DNA from: Aeromonas hydrophila subsp. hydrophila ATCC 7966
GTDB taxonomy: Bacteria > Pseudomonadota > Gammaproteobacteria > Enterobacterales > Aeromonadaceae
Length of the DNA stretch: 64,000 nucleotides
Assembly (NCBI RefSeq): GCF_000014805.1
Contig: NC_008570.1
Coordinates: 3,043,001-3,107,000, forward strand
Direction: 5' to 3'
The notes beneath the pieces were generated by a model that saw only the letters and a program-made list of their open reading frames with translations, was not told the DNA's origin and made no database searches. Positions 1 through 7,833 of this stretch are shown here, in pieces. A program made the position numbers and the translations under genes. Each line of letters begins with the position of its first letter. Within the stretch, counting starts at the first letter, position 1.

Positions 1-291
1 GGTGAAACCGATGACGGCGGCGGTGAAGGCATCCAGCACTATGCCCGCACTCGGCAGACCGTAAAAGATCAGAAACAGCTGCACCAGCAGCGGGGTGCCC
101 CGAATAAGCCAGACATAGAAACGGACCAGCATCACCAACGGGGCCGGACCATATAATCTGGCCAGCGCCACCGACAAGCCGAGCACGATTCCCAGCACGA
201 AGGTAATCAGGGTCAGCGGCACGGTAAAAATAAGCCCCGCACTGAGCAGGGGCCAAAAAGAGTCGATCATTAACTGCAACCAGGCCGGCAC
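1..291 (-). CDS. Polar amino-acid ABC transporter permease (N-terminal part, runs off the window)
   Basis: This is the membrane permease of a polar amino-acid importer, cut by the window edge so that only about 97 N-terminal residues are visible. Two hydrophobic stretches are followed by the HisM/GlnP family signature RGTPLLVQLFLIFYGLP. I chose a GTG start at 289-291 because GAGGAT lies six bases upstream; an ATG at 268-270 in the same frame is the alternative. The gene follows the binding-protein gene by 36 bases, which is the usual order in TcyJ/TcyL-type operons. An ATPase gene is expected just beyond the window. The substrate, possibly cystine, is inferred from the neighbour. Confidence 0.85.
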   Translation of the reverse strand, partial: MPAWLQLMIDSFWPLLSAGLIFTVPLTLITFVLGIVLGLSVALARLYGPAPLVMLVRFYVWLIRGTPLLVQLFLIFYGLPSAGIVLDAFTAAVIGFT

Positions 292-327
292 GTTAATATC
301 CTCAGTTGTTATTATGTTGCCGCGATA

Positions 328-1101
328 TTATTGCGAGACGTCGGTTCCGAAATATTTCTGCGATATTTTCTGATATGCGCCATCCTGCTTGGCATTGCGC
401 AGCGCCTGATTGATGGCGGCCAGCAACTCGGGTTGTCCCTTGGCGAGCAGGGCCCCCGATTGATCCCCCTTGGCCTCGGTGGCCGCCACCTTCAATTTGG
501 CGTCCGGCTTCTGTTTCTTGAAGTCGAGGAACGAGAGGCTGTCGTTGAGGGTGGCATCCACCCGCCCGGTCAGCACCAGTTCGAGGGACTGGTTGAATCC
601 CTCGGTGGCCACCACCTCGGCGCCCGATGCTTTCGCCAGCTGGGCGAAGTTGCTGGTCAGCGACTGGGAGGATTTCTTGCCCTTCAGATCGGCAAAACTC
701 TTGATGCTGTGGTTGTCGCTGTGCACCACGATCACCGCTTTGGAGGTGATGTAGGGGTCTGAAAAGTCATACTTTTTCAGCCGCTCAGGGGTGATGGCCA
801 CTTCGTTGAGCACCAGGTCGTAGCGCTTGGCGTCCACCCCGGCGATGAGCCCGTCCCACTTGCCCTCGACGAACTGCGGCTTCACGCCGAGACCGCTTGC
901 AATCAGCTCGCCGATCTCCACGTCAAAGCCCACCAGCTTGCCGCTCTTGTCGTGATAGGTGAAGGGAGGATAGGCCCCTTCGGTACCGATCTTGATCACC
1001 CCGGCCCGCTGGATCTCGGCCAGGCTTGACTGTGCCTGTACCGATGTCATCAGTGCCAGCGGAAGTGCCGCCATCAAAAACAGGGAGTGCCGTTTTTTCA
1101 T
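328..1101 (-). CDS. Periplasmic amino-acid-binding protein of an ABC importer (FliY/TcyJ-like)
   Basis: This 257-residue periplasmic solute-binding protein delivers a polar amino acid to the permease encoded just downstream. A signal peptide ends at about residue 23 (SVQA before QSS). The mature part has the family-3 binding-protein pattern, with GTEGAYPPFTY near the N-terminus, the KWDGLIAGVDAKRYD segment and YDFSDPYI. These segments resemble E. coli FliY/TcyJ, which binds cystine, so cystine is a plausible ligand, but specificity cannot be read from the sequence. The ATG at 1099-1101 follows a GAGGTGAATA ribosome site. The 267 bases upstream hold no gene and should contain the operon promoter. 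Confidence 0.88.
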   Translation of the reverse strand: MKKRHSLFLMAALPLALMTSVQAQSSLAEIQRAGVIKIGTEGAYPPFTYHDKSGKLVGFDVEIGELIASGLGVKPQFVEGKWDGLIAGVDAKRYDLVLNEVAITPERLKKYDFSDPYITSKAVIVVHSDNHSIKSFADLKGKKSSQSLTSNFAQLAKASGAEVVATEGFNQSLELVLTGRVDATLNDSLSFLDFKKQKPDAKLKVAATEAKGDQSGALLAKGQPELLAAINQALRNAKQDGAYQKISQKYFGTDVSQ

Positions 1102-1336
1102 TATTCACCTCGTTATATTTATGAACATCCAGAACGCTTGCCAACCACCACAAAATAAAACCAGCCGGTTATCATGTTTAAATTAATTGTCGGCTGAGAG
1201 AACTTTCATAATTCTTGCCGGCGGTATGGATGAAACATAACGTGGCTCATGGCATGACCCAACCATGAAATACGGGGATATTTATCGAAATAATGGATAA
1301 CGAAAAAATAGTGGCCGGACTGGCCGAGGAATAGCC

Positions 1337-1360
1337 CCGCTGGCGGCGCTCCGCCAGCGG
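1337..1360 (-). terminator. GC-rich hairpin downstream of the NTF2-like gene
   Basis: A perfect ten-base stem (CCGCTGGCGG with CCGCCAGCGG, four-base loop) lies just after the stop codon of the NTF2-like gene. No clear T-run follows on the minus strand, so it may stabilise the 3' end rather than act as a strong intrinsic terminator. Confidence 0.4.
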
Positions 1361-1368
1361 AAACCATG

Positions 1369-1779
1369 TCAGGCGGGTTGCGACTCCCGCGGGATGCTGG
1401 TGACCCAGTGACGACGCCAGTGCGGCGCCTCGTAGAGATCGGGCCAGAATTCGGTCTGATGGCAGATGGTATTGCCACGCACCGTGTGGAAGGTGATGGC
1501 GCGCGCCTCGACTTCACCGTCGGTGATCACCACTTCGGTCACCACCTCCCGCCCCTGCTCCAGCAGGCGGACGATGTCAAAATCCCAGGGCCCGGCCGCC
1601 GGGTAGCGCCGATTGATCTCGACGAAGTTGGCCCGCCCCTCGATCCGCTCCCCCGACTGGGGCCAGTCACAGAGGAAGTCATCGCTCAGCCACTTGGAGG
1701 CCTTGACGAAATCGTTGCTCTGCATGGCCTGCCAATAGGCCTCCACCACTGCTTTTGGTTCCATGGTCTTGTTTTCCAT
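1369..1779 (-). CDS. NTF2-like / SnoaL-like small protein
   Basis: This 136-residue protein has the NTF2-like fold pattern: an N-terminal helix with AVVEAYWQAMQSNDF, then KASKWLSDDFLCDWPQSGERI, and a central beta region. Relatives include polyketide cyclases, small hydrolases and many uncharacterised proteins, so no reaction can be assigned. It begins nine bases after the methyltransferase stop codon with an AGGGGACA ribosome site, so it is very probably the last gene of a soxR-methyltransferase-NTF2 operon. That setting suggests a job on an aromatic or quinone-like small molecule, which is inference. Confidence 0.75.
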   Translation of the reverse strand: MENKTMEPKAVVEAYWQAMQSNDFVKASKWLSDDFLCDWPQSGERIEGRANFVEINRRYPAAGPWDFDIVRLLEQGREVVTEVVITDGEVEARAITFHTVRGNTICHQTEFWPDLYEAPHWRRHWVTSIPRESQPA

Positions 1780-1788
1780 GCCTGTCCC

Positions 1789-2367
1789 CTACAACCGCAC
1801 CACCAGCCACTCCCCCTTGCCCACCGGCACCAGCGAGGTCGCAAACGCCGGATCCTGCTCCACCTGTGCCATCCACTCGGCCAGCTCCTCCCGATGGGAG
1901 ATGGCATTGTCCACCACCAGCAGACCCCGGGGGGCCAGCAGGCGCTGGATCTCGGGCCACCAGGCCTGGTAGTGCTGGCGATCGGAGTCGAGGAAGATAA
2001 GCGGATAAGCGGCCGTCGGCAGGGTGGGCAGCAGCGTACCTGCTTCCCCTGCCAACTGCTCAATCCAGGGGTCGAGCCCGGCCCGCTGAAAGTTGGCGGC
2101 CGCCATGGCCCGTTTACCCTCGTCCAGCTCGATGGTGGTGACCCGGCCCCCCAGCCGTTTTACTGCCTCGGTCAGCCAGAGGGTGGAGTAACCGTTGGAG
2201 GTGCCGATCTCCAGCACCGCATCGGCCCCCCTCGTCTGTACCAGCACCGCCAGCAGCTCGCCGGTATCGCGGGTAATGTTGAGCATCTTGCTGCCACGGG
2301 ACTGTTGCGCGCCGTCATTCTGCTCGCCAAACAGCTCCAACTCCCGTTTCAGTTGTTCCAGTGCCAT
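1789..2367 (-). CDS. SAM-dependent O-methyltransferase (class I, COMT-like)
   Basis: This 192-residue protein matches the small O-methyltransferase family related to catechol O-methyltransferase. It has the SAM-binding motif VLEIGTSNGYSTLWL, an acidic ribose-binding strand (VTTIELDEGKR) and the metal/catalytic region IFLDSDRQHY followed by LLVVDNAI. I used the ATG at 2365-2367 because it directly follows GGAGGAGAC; a longer reading to 2439 lacks such a site. It lies between soxR and the NTF2-like gene on one strand. By family it should methylate a hydroxyl on a catechol-like or quinol-like substrate, but the substrate is unknown. Confidence 0.85.
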   Translation of the reverse strand: MALEQLKRELELFGEQNDGAQQSRGSKMLNITRDTGELLAVLVQTRGADAVLEIGTSNGYSTLWLTEAVKRLGGRVTTIELDEGKRAMAAANFQRAGLDPWIEQLAGEAGTLLPTLPTAAYPLIFLDSDRQHYQAWWPEIQRLLAPRGLLVVDNAISHREELAEWMAQVEQDPAFATSLVPVGKGEWLVVRL

Positions 2368-2435
2368 GTCTCCTCCTTGACGGTGTAAACGAGTCGGCCC
2401 GGTGCATGGCATGGCTGGACCGCCCCTCATGTTCA

Positions 2436-2903
2436 TCATTTTGCTGCCGGCCCGCTCGGTGGCGTATCCCCCAGCAGATAGCGGGGACCCTCGCCCTGCC
2501 GGGCGGCCTGATCATCCGGATTGTAAAGTGCGCAGTGCTCCAGCGAGAGGCAACCGCAACCAATGCAGGCGCCAAGCTTCTCCTGGAGCTGCTGCAGAGC
2601 GGTGATGCGCCGATCGAGCAGGCTCTGCCACTGGCTGGCAATGCCGTCCCAGTCGCGACGATCCGGGGTGCGCCCCTCGGGCAGACCGGCCAGGGCCTCC
2701 CCTATTTCGCCCAGACTCAACCCCATGCCCTGCGCCACCCGGATGAAGGCGATACGGCGCAGCACATCCTGCGGATAGAGCCGCTGGCCCCCCTCGCTGC
2801 GCACACTGCCAATCAGCCCCTTCTGCTCGTAGAAGCGCAGGGCGCTGGCCTTGACGCCCGAGCGTTTGGCTATCTGGCCGATGGCCAGCCATTTGCGTTC
2901 CAT
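2436..2903 (-). CDS. soxR: Redox-sensitive transcriptional activator SoxR
   Basis: This 155-residue MerR-family regulator has an N-terminal helix-turn-helix (IGQIAKRSGVKASALRFYEQKGL), a dimerisation helix, and the cysteine set C113-x2-C116-x-C118-x5-C124, which in SoxR holds the [2Fe-2S] sensor cluster. Oxidation of the cluster by redox-cycling compounds activates target promoters with overlong spacers. The ATG at 2901-2903 aligns with the usual SoxR N-terminus. No soxS is next to it; instead a methyltransferase lies downstream and a questin-oxidase-like gene is divergent. This is the pattern of non-enteric SoxR proteins, which control small enzyme or efflux targets directly. Confidence 0.95.
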   Translation of the reverse strand: MERKWLAIGQIAKRSGVKASALRFYEQKGLIGSVRSEGGQRLYPQDVLRRIAFIRVAQGMGLSLGEIGEALAGLPEGRTPDRRDWDGIASQWQSLLDRRITALQQLQEKLGACIGCGCLSLEHCALYNPDDQAARQGEGPRYLLGDTPPSGPAAK

Positions 2904-2911
2904 CGCCACGC

Positions 2912-2942
2912 TTGACCTCAAGTTAGCTTTAACTTGCACAAT
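2912..2942 (+). promoter_or_regulatory. SoxR/MerR-type promoter with 19-bp spacer
   Basis: TTGACC (2912-2917) and CACAAT (2937-2942) are separated by exactly 19 bases, the long spacing typical of MerR-family promoters. The spacer carries the inverted repeat CAAGTTA...TAACTTG, and the left part CCTCAAGTT equals the SoxR-box half-site. It points toward the questin-oxidase-like gene, whose start is about 28 bases after the -10 box, and it also lies immediately upstream of soxR. Confidence 0.8.
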
Positions 2943-2969
2943 CCTGTCTCCCCTTATGAAAGGAGTCAA

Positions 2970-3968
2970 ATGATTATGCATGATCTTCATCATCTGCTCG
3001 ATGCCAATCGAGCCTTTGCCCTCAATGGACGCGGCACCACCAACCACTGCCCGATGGCATTGCACGCCCTGCACGAGATGGGCGCCAATCCCCGCCAGCT
3101 GCAGCAGTTCTTCGCACACTGGCAGGCCAACCATGCCCTGCCGGGGGGTGAACAACAGCAGGGGGATGAGGAGGAGCTGCAGTTTGTCCGGCTGCGTCAG
3201 CAGTTGGCAACACGGCTGGCCGACGAGGGGTGGCTGCCCACCTTTGCCACCCTGCTGGAACAGGGTCTTTCACCGGCCGGCGGCGCCTTCCATCCACTGA
3301 TCCGCCTTGCCTGCGCGCTGGAAAATGGCCATCTGGGAGAGCAGGCCGCCGCACTGGCCGCCTGGCAGTGCCGACCCTTGCAGGTGCCGGCCGGGCAGCG
3401 GGCGCCGGTGCAGGATATCGACGCTCTGCTGAGCGCGCTGGCCCGGCAGTGGGAAGGCGCATGCTGGCAAGGCGAGTGGATCACCAAACGACTGCGGCAG
3501 GTGACGGATGCGCCGACCTGGGCAACCGGGTTGCCGAGCGGGGTCGCGTCATCATCGGATCTGCTGGTGCAGCTGGCCGACGCGGCCCTCGCCCTCTACT
3601 GGCAGACCGGCAATTTTACCGTGCTGCACATGGTGACCGGCAGCCGCGCCGCCGCCATCGTCGCCAGCCACCTGCCAACGCCATGGCAAGCGCGCTGGCA
3701 GACCCTGATGTGGCAGGCGGTGGCGGCCGCCTATGTCACGGTCGGCGCGCCGTCACTGCAGACGCCGGTCTGGCCCGATACCGGCAAGCTGTCGTGGCAA
3801 AACGTGCTGGCCCGGGCAGTGGCGAGCCTCGACGATCATGTGATCAAGCTGGTGCATTGCTGCTGGCGAGAGGGGCTCGCCAGGCCTTTGCTGGCAGACC
3901 GTTATCTGGCGGTGGCCGCCCGCGCGGCAGGGCTGCTGGCGCCGCTCACCGGGCCGGATGCCATCTAG
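2970..3968 (+). CDS. Questin-oxidase-like family protein (AflY/DUF4243-like)
   Basis: This 332-residue protein resembles the questin-oxidase-like family, first known from fungal polyketide pathways where members open anthraquinone-type rings by Baeyer-Villiger-like oxidation. The N-terminal run NGRGTTNHCPMALHALHEMGA is the family hallmark; further conserved-looking segments are GGAFHPLIRLACALE and VTGSRAAAIV, which contain His/Arg positions. I chose the ATG at 2970 behind AGGAG; an ATG at 2976 is also possible. It is transcribed divergently from soxR behind a 19-bp-spacer promoter, so it is a likely direct SoxR target. The bacterial substrate is unknown. Confidence 0.78.
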   Translation: MIMHDLHHLLDANRAFALNGRGTTNHCPMALHALHEMGANPRQLQQFFAHWQANHALPGGEQQQGDEEELQFVRLRQQLATRLADEGWLPTFATLLEQGLSPAGGAFHPLIRLACALENGHLGEQAAALAAWQCRPLQVPAGQRAPVQDIDALLSALARQWEGACWQGEWITKRLRQVTDAPTWATGLPSGVASSSDLLVQLADAALALYWQTGNFTVLHMVTGSRAAAIVASHLPTPWQARWQTLMWQAVAAAYVTVGAPSLQTPVWPDTGKLSWQNVLARAVASLDDHVIKLVHCCWREGLARPLLADRYLAVAARAAGLLAPLTGPDAI

Positions 3969-3987
3969 GTCGTACGCAGGGGCCGCC

Positions 3988-4422
3988 CTAGGAGGCGGGC
4001 AGCCGGGTGAAGTGAATGACGGGGCAGCGGGGAGCCACGCCCCGGGTCAGGGTCAGCGGCTGGGCGCGGTAGCTCAGTTGGTAGCGGCCAGGGCGGGAGA
4101 GATCATAGGCCAGGGTCAGATCCGCGTCGGCCTGGCTCTGCTGACCGGCCCCCAGCAAGAAGAAATCCTCGGCGCCCGGGTTGCCCCGCTTGGCCAGCGG
4201 GCCCTTGTAGGGTATCGGCCGATCATCGAGGGTGAGATCGATGGCATCGGCAAACCAGCCTTCAAACGGCGTGAACCAGCTCAGCACCTCGAGTGGCCCC
4301 TCTCCCCGGTTGGTCAGGGTCATCACCAGCGGCAGTGGCTCGTTGACCCGGCTTTGTGTCTTGACCGACAGATCGCACTGCAGGGGGGCCAGCGCCAGGG
4401 TGGTGAGCAAGAGTGTCATCAT
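3988..4422 (-). CDS. Secreted stand-alone homologue of the M35 protease propeptide
   Basis: This 144-residue protein has a short hydrophobic leader (MMTLLLTTLALAPLQC) and then aligns along its length with residues about 24-128 of the neighbouring M35 protease precursor. Matching pairs include MTLTNRGEGPLEVLSW with LTLTNSGDKPVRLLKW, and the runs beginning DDRPIPYKGPLAKR and DGQPVSYEGALIKR. It has no catalytic domain. The propeptide of the related AsaP1 peptidase acts as inhibitor and folding helper, so an inhibitor, chaperone or protective role is a reasonable inference. It lies 64 bases downstream of the protease gene on the same strand, with a weak terminator between them. Confidence 0.75.
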   Translation of the reverse strand: MMTLLLTTLALAPLQCDLSVKTQSRVNEPLPLVMTLTNRGEGPLEVLSWFTPFEGWFADAIDLTLDDRPIPYKGPLAKRGNPGAEDFFLLGAGQQSQADADLTLAYDLSRPGRYQLSYRAQPLTLTRGVAPRCPVIHFTRLPAS

Positions 4423-4459
4423 GGTCGCTCCTTCCTATGACAAACGACATGGACAAGAA

Positions 4460-4475
4460 GGGGCCTTGCGGCCCC
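4460..4475 (-). terminator. Hairpin between the M35 protease and the prodomain homologue
   Basis: On the minus strand GGGGCC-GCAA-GGCCCC is followed by TTCTTGT. The stem is good but the U-tract is imperfect, so partial read-through from the protease gene into the prodomain homologue is likely. Confidence 0.5.
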
Positions 4476-4486
4476 CGGTCGGCAAA

Positions 4487-5530
4487 TCAGTTTTCGCTCG
4501 GCGTATTCTCGGCGAAGTACTCATGGTTGTCGGCGTTGTTGAGCGCCTTGACCGGATCCGTCTTCGCCAGATTGCGGGCATTGGCCTGACCGTAACCCAG
4601 ATCGTCGGTGCCCGCCACCACGTTGAAGTGGCTCAGCTCGTGGACGATGGTGCCGGCACGGGAGTCGGTCCCGCTGACCGGTGCGGTCCAGAAGCTCTTG
4701 CACAGGTAGACCTTGTAGGGCTGATCCGGATAGACATAGGCAAAGTAGCTCTGCTTGCAACCGCAGTCGAAGGTGAGCGGCTTGTTGTCGATGGCATCCT
4801 TGATCTTGCTGAAGTGGGTCTCGGCCTGATCCCAGCGCGATGCATCATAGGCGCCAAACCAGCTGCGATAACGCTGGCCTTCCGGCTTGTCCACCGCCAG
4901 GTAGCTACTGGAGTTGTTGGTGATGCCGCTGGCGGCATCGAGCGCCGCCAGGATGTCGCTCTTCTGGGTGTTGGTGCAGCGGCCGCTGAAGCTAACCGAG
5001 GCGGTCACCGCCTGCGGCTCGGCCAGGGGGGCCGCCTTGGCCAGCACCCGCTCGTCACTCACCCCGTCCACCCACAGGGTCACCGCATTGGATTCGCTCG
5101 CCTGGGCCTGCTTGGCCTTGGCGGCTTTCGCCTCTTGCGGCAACGTCGGCAGCAGGTAGCGGATGCTGTACTGGCCCTGGGCACTCATGTCGTAGAGACC
5201 GGAGACCTCGGCCTGCACCGTCAGGCTCTGGCCAGCCTTGAGCAGCTGGAAGTCCTTGTCGGTCGGGGCTGCCCGCTTGATCAAGGCCCCCTCGTAGCTG
5301 ACCGGCTGGCCGTCCCGCTCCACCAGGAACAGGGGGGCATCTTCGCTGCCCGGCAGTTGCCATTTGAGCAGGCGAACCGGCTTGTCCCCGCTGTTGGTCA
5401 GGGTCAGGTTGACGCGCACGTCGTCACTGTTGCCATCCACCAGGGTGAGCTGGGCGTCGAGCCCTGCGGCGCAGAGCGGGGAGGCCAGCACGCCGGCCAG
5501 CAACAGGGCAATGGGAGTCGCTTTCATCAT
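4487..5530 (-). CDS. Secreted M35 (aspzincin) metalloendopeptidase, AsaP1-like
   Basis: This 347-residue precursor is a deuterolysin/peptidyl-Lys-type metalloprotease. A signal peptide ends near residue 22 (SPLCAA). An immunoglobulin-like propeptide covers roughly residues 24-170. The catalytic domain carries HELSH (His297, Glu298, His301) and GTDDLGYG, where Asp310 is the third zinc ligand of the aspzincin clan. Several cysteines (185, 256, 258, 277) should form disulfides after export. AsaP1 of A. salmonicida is a toxic secreted protease of this type, so a virulence or nutrient role is plausible. The ATG at 5528-5530 follows GAGGAAAC. A prodomain-only paralogue lies just downstream. Confidence 0.92.
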   Translation of the reverse strand: MMKATPIALLLAGVLASPLCAAGLDAQLTLVDGNSDDVRVNLTLTNSGDKPVRLLKWQLPGSEDAPLFLVERDGQPVSYEGALIKRAAPTDKDFQLLKAGQSLTVQAEVSGLYDMSAQGQYSIRYLLPTLPQEAKAAKAKQAQASESNAVTLWVDGVSDERVLAKAAPLAEPQAVTASVSFSGRCTNTQKSDILAALDAASGITNNSSSYLAVDKPEGQRYRSWFGAYDASRWDQAETHFSKIKDAIDNKPLTFDCGCKQSYFAYVYPDQPYKVYLCKSFWTAPVSGTDSRAGTIVHELSHFNVVAGTDDLGYGQANARNLAKTDPVKALNNADNHEYFAENTPSEN

Positions 5531-5747
5531 GTTTCCTCATTCATTGAGTGTCGCCTTGTCAGGCGGTTTGCTTCCTTCAAGGCCCTCTTTGGGGCCCACT
5601 CACCCTAGAGCAGTTTTTTTCCGCGACCATCCCACCATATGGGGGACGCCCCCCAGGATAGGGGGAATGCCCAATGTCCCCGCTTGCTGCGACAAGAGTC
5701 GCGGTGCCCTCCCCCTTTCCCCTGCCTGCCACCCCGCCCCGCGCCTA

Positions 5748-5773
5748 TAAAAAACCCCGGCACCGGGCCGGGG
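5748..5773 (-). terminator. Rho-independent terminator of the DUF2913-type gene
   Basis: On the minus strand CCCCGG-CCCGGTG-CCGGGG is followed directly by a T-run. It lies 27 bases after the stop codon of the gene ending at 5800. Confidence 0.85.
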
Positions 5774-5799
5774 TATCAGACAGATGGAGCACTCCCTGT

Positions 5800-6438
5800 T
5801 CAGGGGCCTACCAGCAGCGCCAGCGCTGGCTGCGCGTTGCCCGGCACCAGCCGGTAAGCCTTGTGGTGCTTGACCAGGGTGGTTTTCTTGTTGCCCTGGC
5901 TCAGCAGCAGGCGGTGGGCAAAGGCCGCCCGTGCCAGCCGGGCCTCGTCGCCGCGCACATAGAGGGTGAGCGGCTTCACCAGCTCGCCGGCCTCGATGTG
6001 GCCCTGATACTCGCTGGCGCTGATGATGAGGCTAGGCTGACCGCCCGATTGCAGGCGCAGCTTGGCGCTCACCTCGCTGTCGGTAATCACTAACCAACCC
6101 TCGGCCGCGAGCTCGGCCAACAGGGCGGCCAGCCGGCTGCCGAGCCCGGTCGGCTCGGCCATGGCCCGCTCATACTGGCTCATGATCCGCTCAAGCAGTC
6201 CCTTGAGATCGGCGCCGGCCCCCAGGGTGCGACCAAGCTGCACCCAATCCTTCAAATCCTCCATCACCAGCCGGGAGAAGCGCTTCTCCTTGAGGGAGTC
6301 GGCCATCCAGGTGCAGAGAAAATGGCTCTCTTGCGCCGGGGTACGCTTGCCAGCCTTCTGCTCGGCGGTGCGGGCCAGTTCGGCCAGACTCTGGCTGGCC
6401 ATCTCGAACAGGGCCTGATTGTAGGTAGGAGCGGTCAT
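5800..6438 (-). CDS. Uncharacterised protein, probable DUF2913 family
   Basis: This 212-residue cytoplasmic protein has no signal peptide or membrane segment. Its pattern (SHFLCTWMADSLKEKRF, a GRTLGAGADLKGLLERI segment, then ELVKPLTLYVRGDEARLARAA) matches what I recall of DUF2913, a family of unknown function found in Aeromonas, Vibrio and enterobacteria. I used the ATG at 6436-6438 because AAGGAT lies six bases upstream; an upstream TTG at 6444 is less likely. It has its own terminator and stands alone between the M35 protease and rhlE. No function can be assigned. Confidence 0.75.
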   Translation of the reverse strand: MTAPTYNQALFEMASQSLAELARTAEQKAGKRTPAQESHFLCTWMADSLKEKRFSRLVMEDLKDWVQLGRTLGAGADLKGLLERIMSQYERAMAEPTGLGSRLAALLAELAAEGWLVITDSEVSAKLRLQSGGQPSLIISASEYQGHIEAGELVKPLTLYVRGDEARLARAAFAHRLLLSQGNKKTTLVKHHKAYRLVPGNAQPALALLVGP

Positions 6439-6487
6439 AAGCAATCCTTGAGTTGACTACCAGGAGTCAACACCGATGACAGAGATG

Positions 6488-6512
6488 GCAAAGGCGCCAG
6501 TGGCGCCTTTGC
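6488..6512 (-). terminator. Hairpin downstream of rhlE
   Basis: A perfect eleven-base stem (GCAAAGGCGCC with GGCGCCTTTGC, three-base loop) lies 26 bases beyond the rhlE stop codon. The T-richness is inside the stem, so it is a plausible but not a textbook terminator. Confidence 0.55.
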
Positions 6513-6537
6513 GGTTCAATAGAGCGGCCTGCGCGCC

Positions 6538-7833
6538 TTATTTCGGCTGGCGCGGCTTCTTGGCGGCAGCCAGGCGCTTGAGGCGCTGGCCCTGCAGCTT
6601 GGCCTCGGCCATGGCCTGGGCGGCGGCGTTGTCTTCCCGCTGCGGGCGCTTGCCGAAGCGGCGACGCTCCTGCAGCTGCTTGATCAGCTCGTCGCGGCTG
6701 CTCACCTCGTAGCCCGGCACCATGATGCGGCGGATCTTCTGGCCGATCAGCGCCTCGATCTCCAGCAGGGTTCGCTCTTCTTCGCGGCTGACGAAGGAGA
6801 TGGCCATGCCGCTCTTGCCGGCGCGGCCGGTACGGCCGATGCGGTGCACGTAGTCTTCCGCCAGGAACGGCAGATCATAGTTGACCACGTACTCGAGATC
6901 CGGAATGTCCAGGCCACGGGCGGCCACTTCGGTGGCCACCAGCACCCGCAGCTTGCCTTCGGTGAACTCGCGCAGGGCGCGGCGACGGCTGCCCTGAGCC
7001 TTGTCGCCGTGCACCACGGCCGACTTGATACCGTCGAGGTTCAGCTCGGCCACCAGCTCGTCGCAGCTCTCGCGGGTACTGGCAAACACCAGCACCTGCG
7101 GCCAGTTCTGCTTGCCGATGAGCTCGGAGAGCAGCTCGCGCTTGCGCTTCTGCTCCACCGGATAGACGGTGTGGCTGACGGTATCGGCGGTGGAGTTCTG
7201 CTTGTTGACGCTCACTATCTGGGGCTTGTCCAGCATCAGGTTGGCCAGCTTCTTCACCGCCTCGGAGAAGGTGGCGGAGAACAGCAGGTTCTGACGGGTC
7301 TTGTTGACTGCTTGCAGGATCTGCTGCACATCGGCACTGAAGCCCATGTCGAGGATGCGGTCCGCTTCATCCAGCACCAGGCACTCGACACCGGAGAGGC
7401 TCAGGTTGCAGGCGGTGAGGTGCTCCAGCAGCCGGCCCGGGGTCGCCACTATGATGTGAGCGCCCGCTTTCAGTTTTCTGGCCTGCACATCCTGCTTGCC
7501 ACCACCGTAGATGGTGAGGGTGGTGATATCCAGATGCTTGGCGAAGTCATTGATGTTGCTCGCCACCTGGGCCGCCAGCTCGCGGGTCGGGGTCAGGATC
7601 AGCACCCGGGCGTTGGAAGGCTGCACCGGTGCGGGGTTGTCCACCAGCCGCTGCAGGATGGGCAGGGCAAAGGCGGCGGTCTTGCCGGTACCGGTCTGGG
7701 CGCTGGCCAGCACGTCGCGACCGCGGCGGATGGCCGGGATCGCCTGCTGCTGCACAGGGGTCATCTCCTGATAACCGCACTCTGAGATGGCGCGCAAAAT
7801 CTCGGGGGCAAAATCGAACGATTCAAATCTCAT
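6538..7833 (-). CDS. rhlE: DEAD-box ATP-dependent RNA helicase, RhlE type
   Basis: This 431-residue RNA helicase unwinds structured RNA using ATP, probably in ribosome maturation and mRNA turnover. The ordered motifs are visible: Q-motif (YQEMTPVQQQAIP), Walker A AQTGTGKT at about 45-52, PTREL, DEAD at 155-158, SAT at 186-188, RGLD and HRIGRTGR. The C-terminal tail is basic (RRRFGKRPQRED, LKRLAAAKKPRQPK), as in RhlE proteins, and should bind RNA non-specifically. It stands alone with a 251-base upstream gap. Assignment to RhlE rather than SrmB or DbpA rests on overall pattern and tail. Confidence 0.9.
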   Translation of the reverse strand: MRFESFDFAPEILRAISECGYQEMTPVQQQAIPAIRRGRDVLASAQTGTGKTAAFALPILQRLVDNPAPVQPSNARVLILTPTRELAAQVASNINDFAKHLDITTLTIYGGGKQDVQARKLKAGAHIIVATPGRLLEHLTACNLSLSGVECLVLDEADRILDMGFSADVQQILQAVNKTRQNLLFSATFSEAVKKLANLMLDKPQIVSVNKQNSTADTVSHTVYPVEQKRKRELLSELIGKQNWPQVLVFASTRESCDELVAELNLDGIKSAVVHGDKAQGSRRRALREFTEGKLRVLVATEVAARGLDIPDLEYVVNYDLPFLAEDYVHRIGRTGRAGKSGMAISFVSREEERTLLEIEALIGQKIRRIMVPGYEVSSRDELIKQLQERRRFGKRPQREDNAAAQAMAEAKLQGQRLKRLAAAKKPRQPK

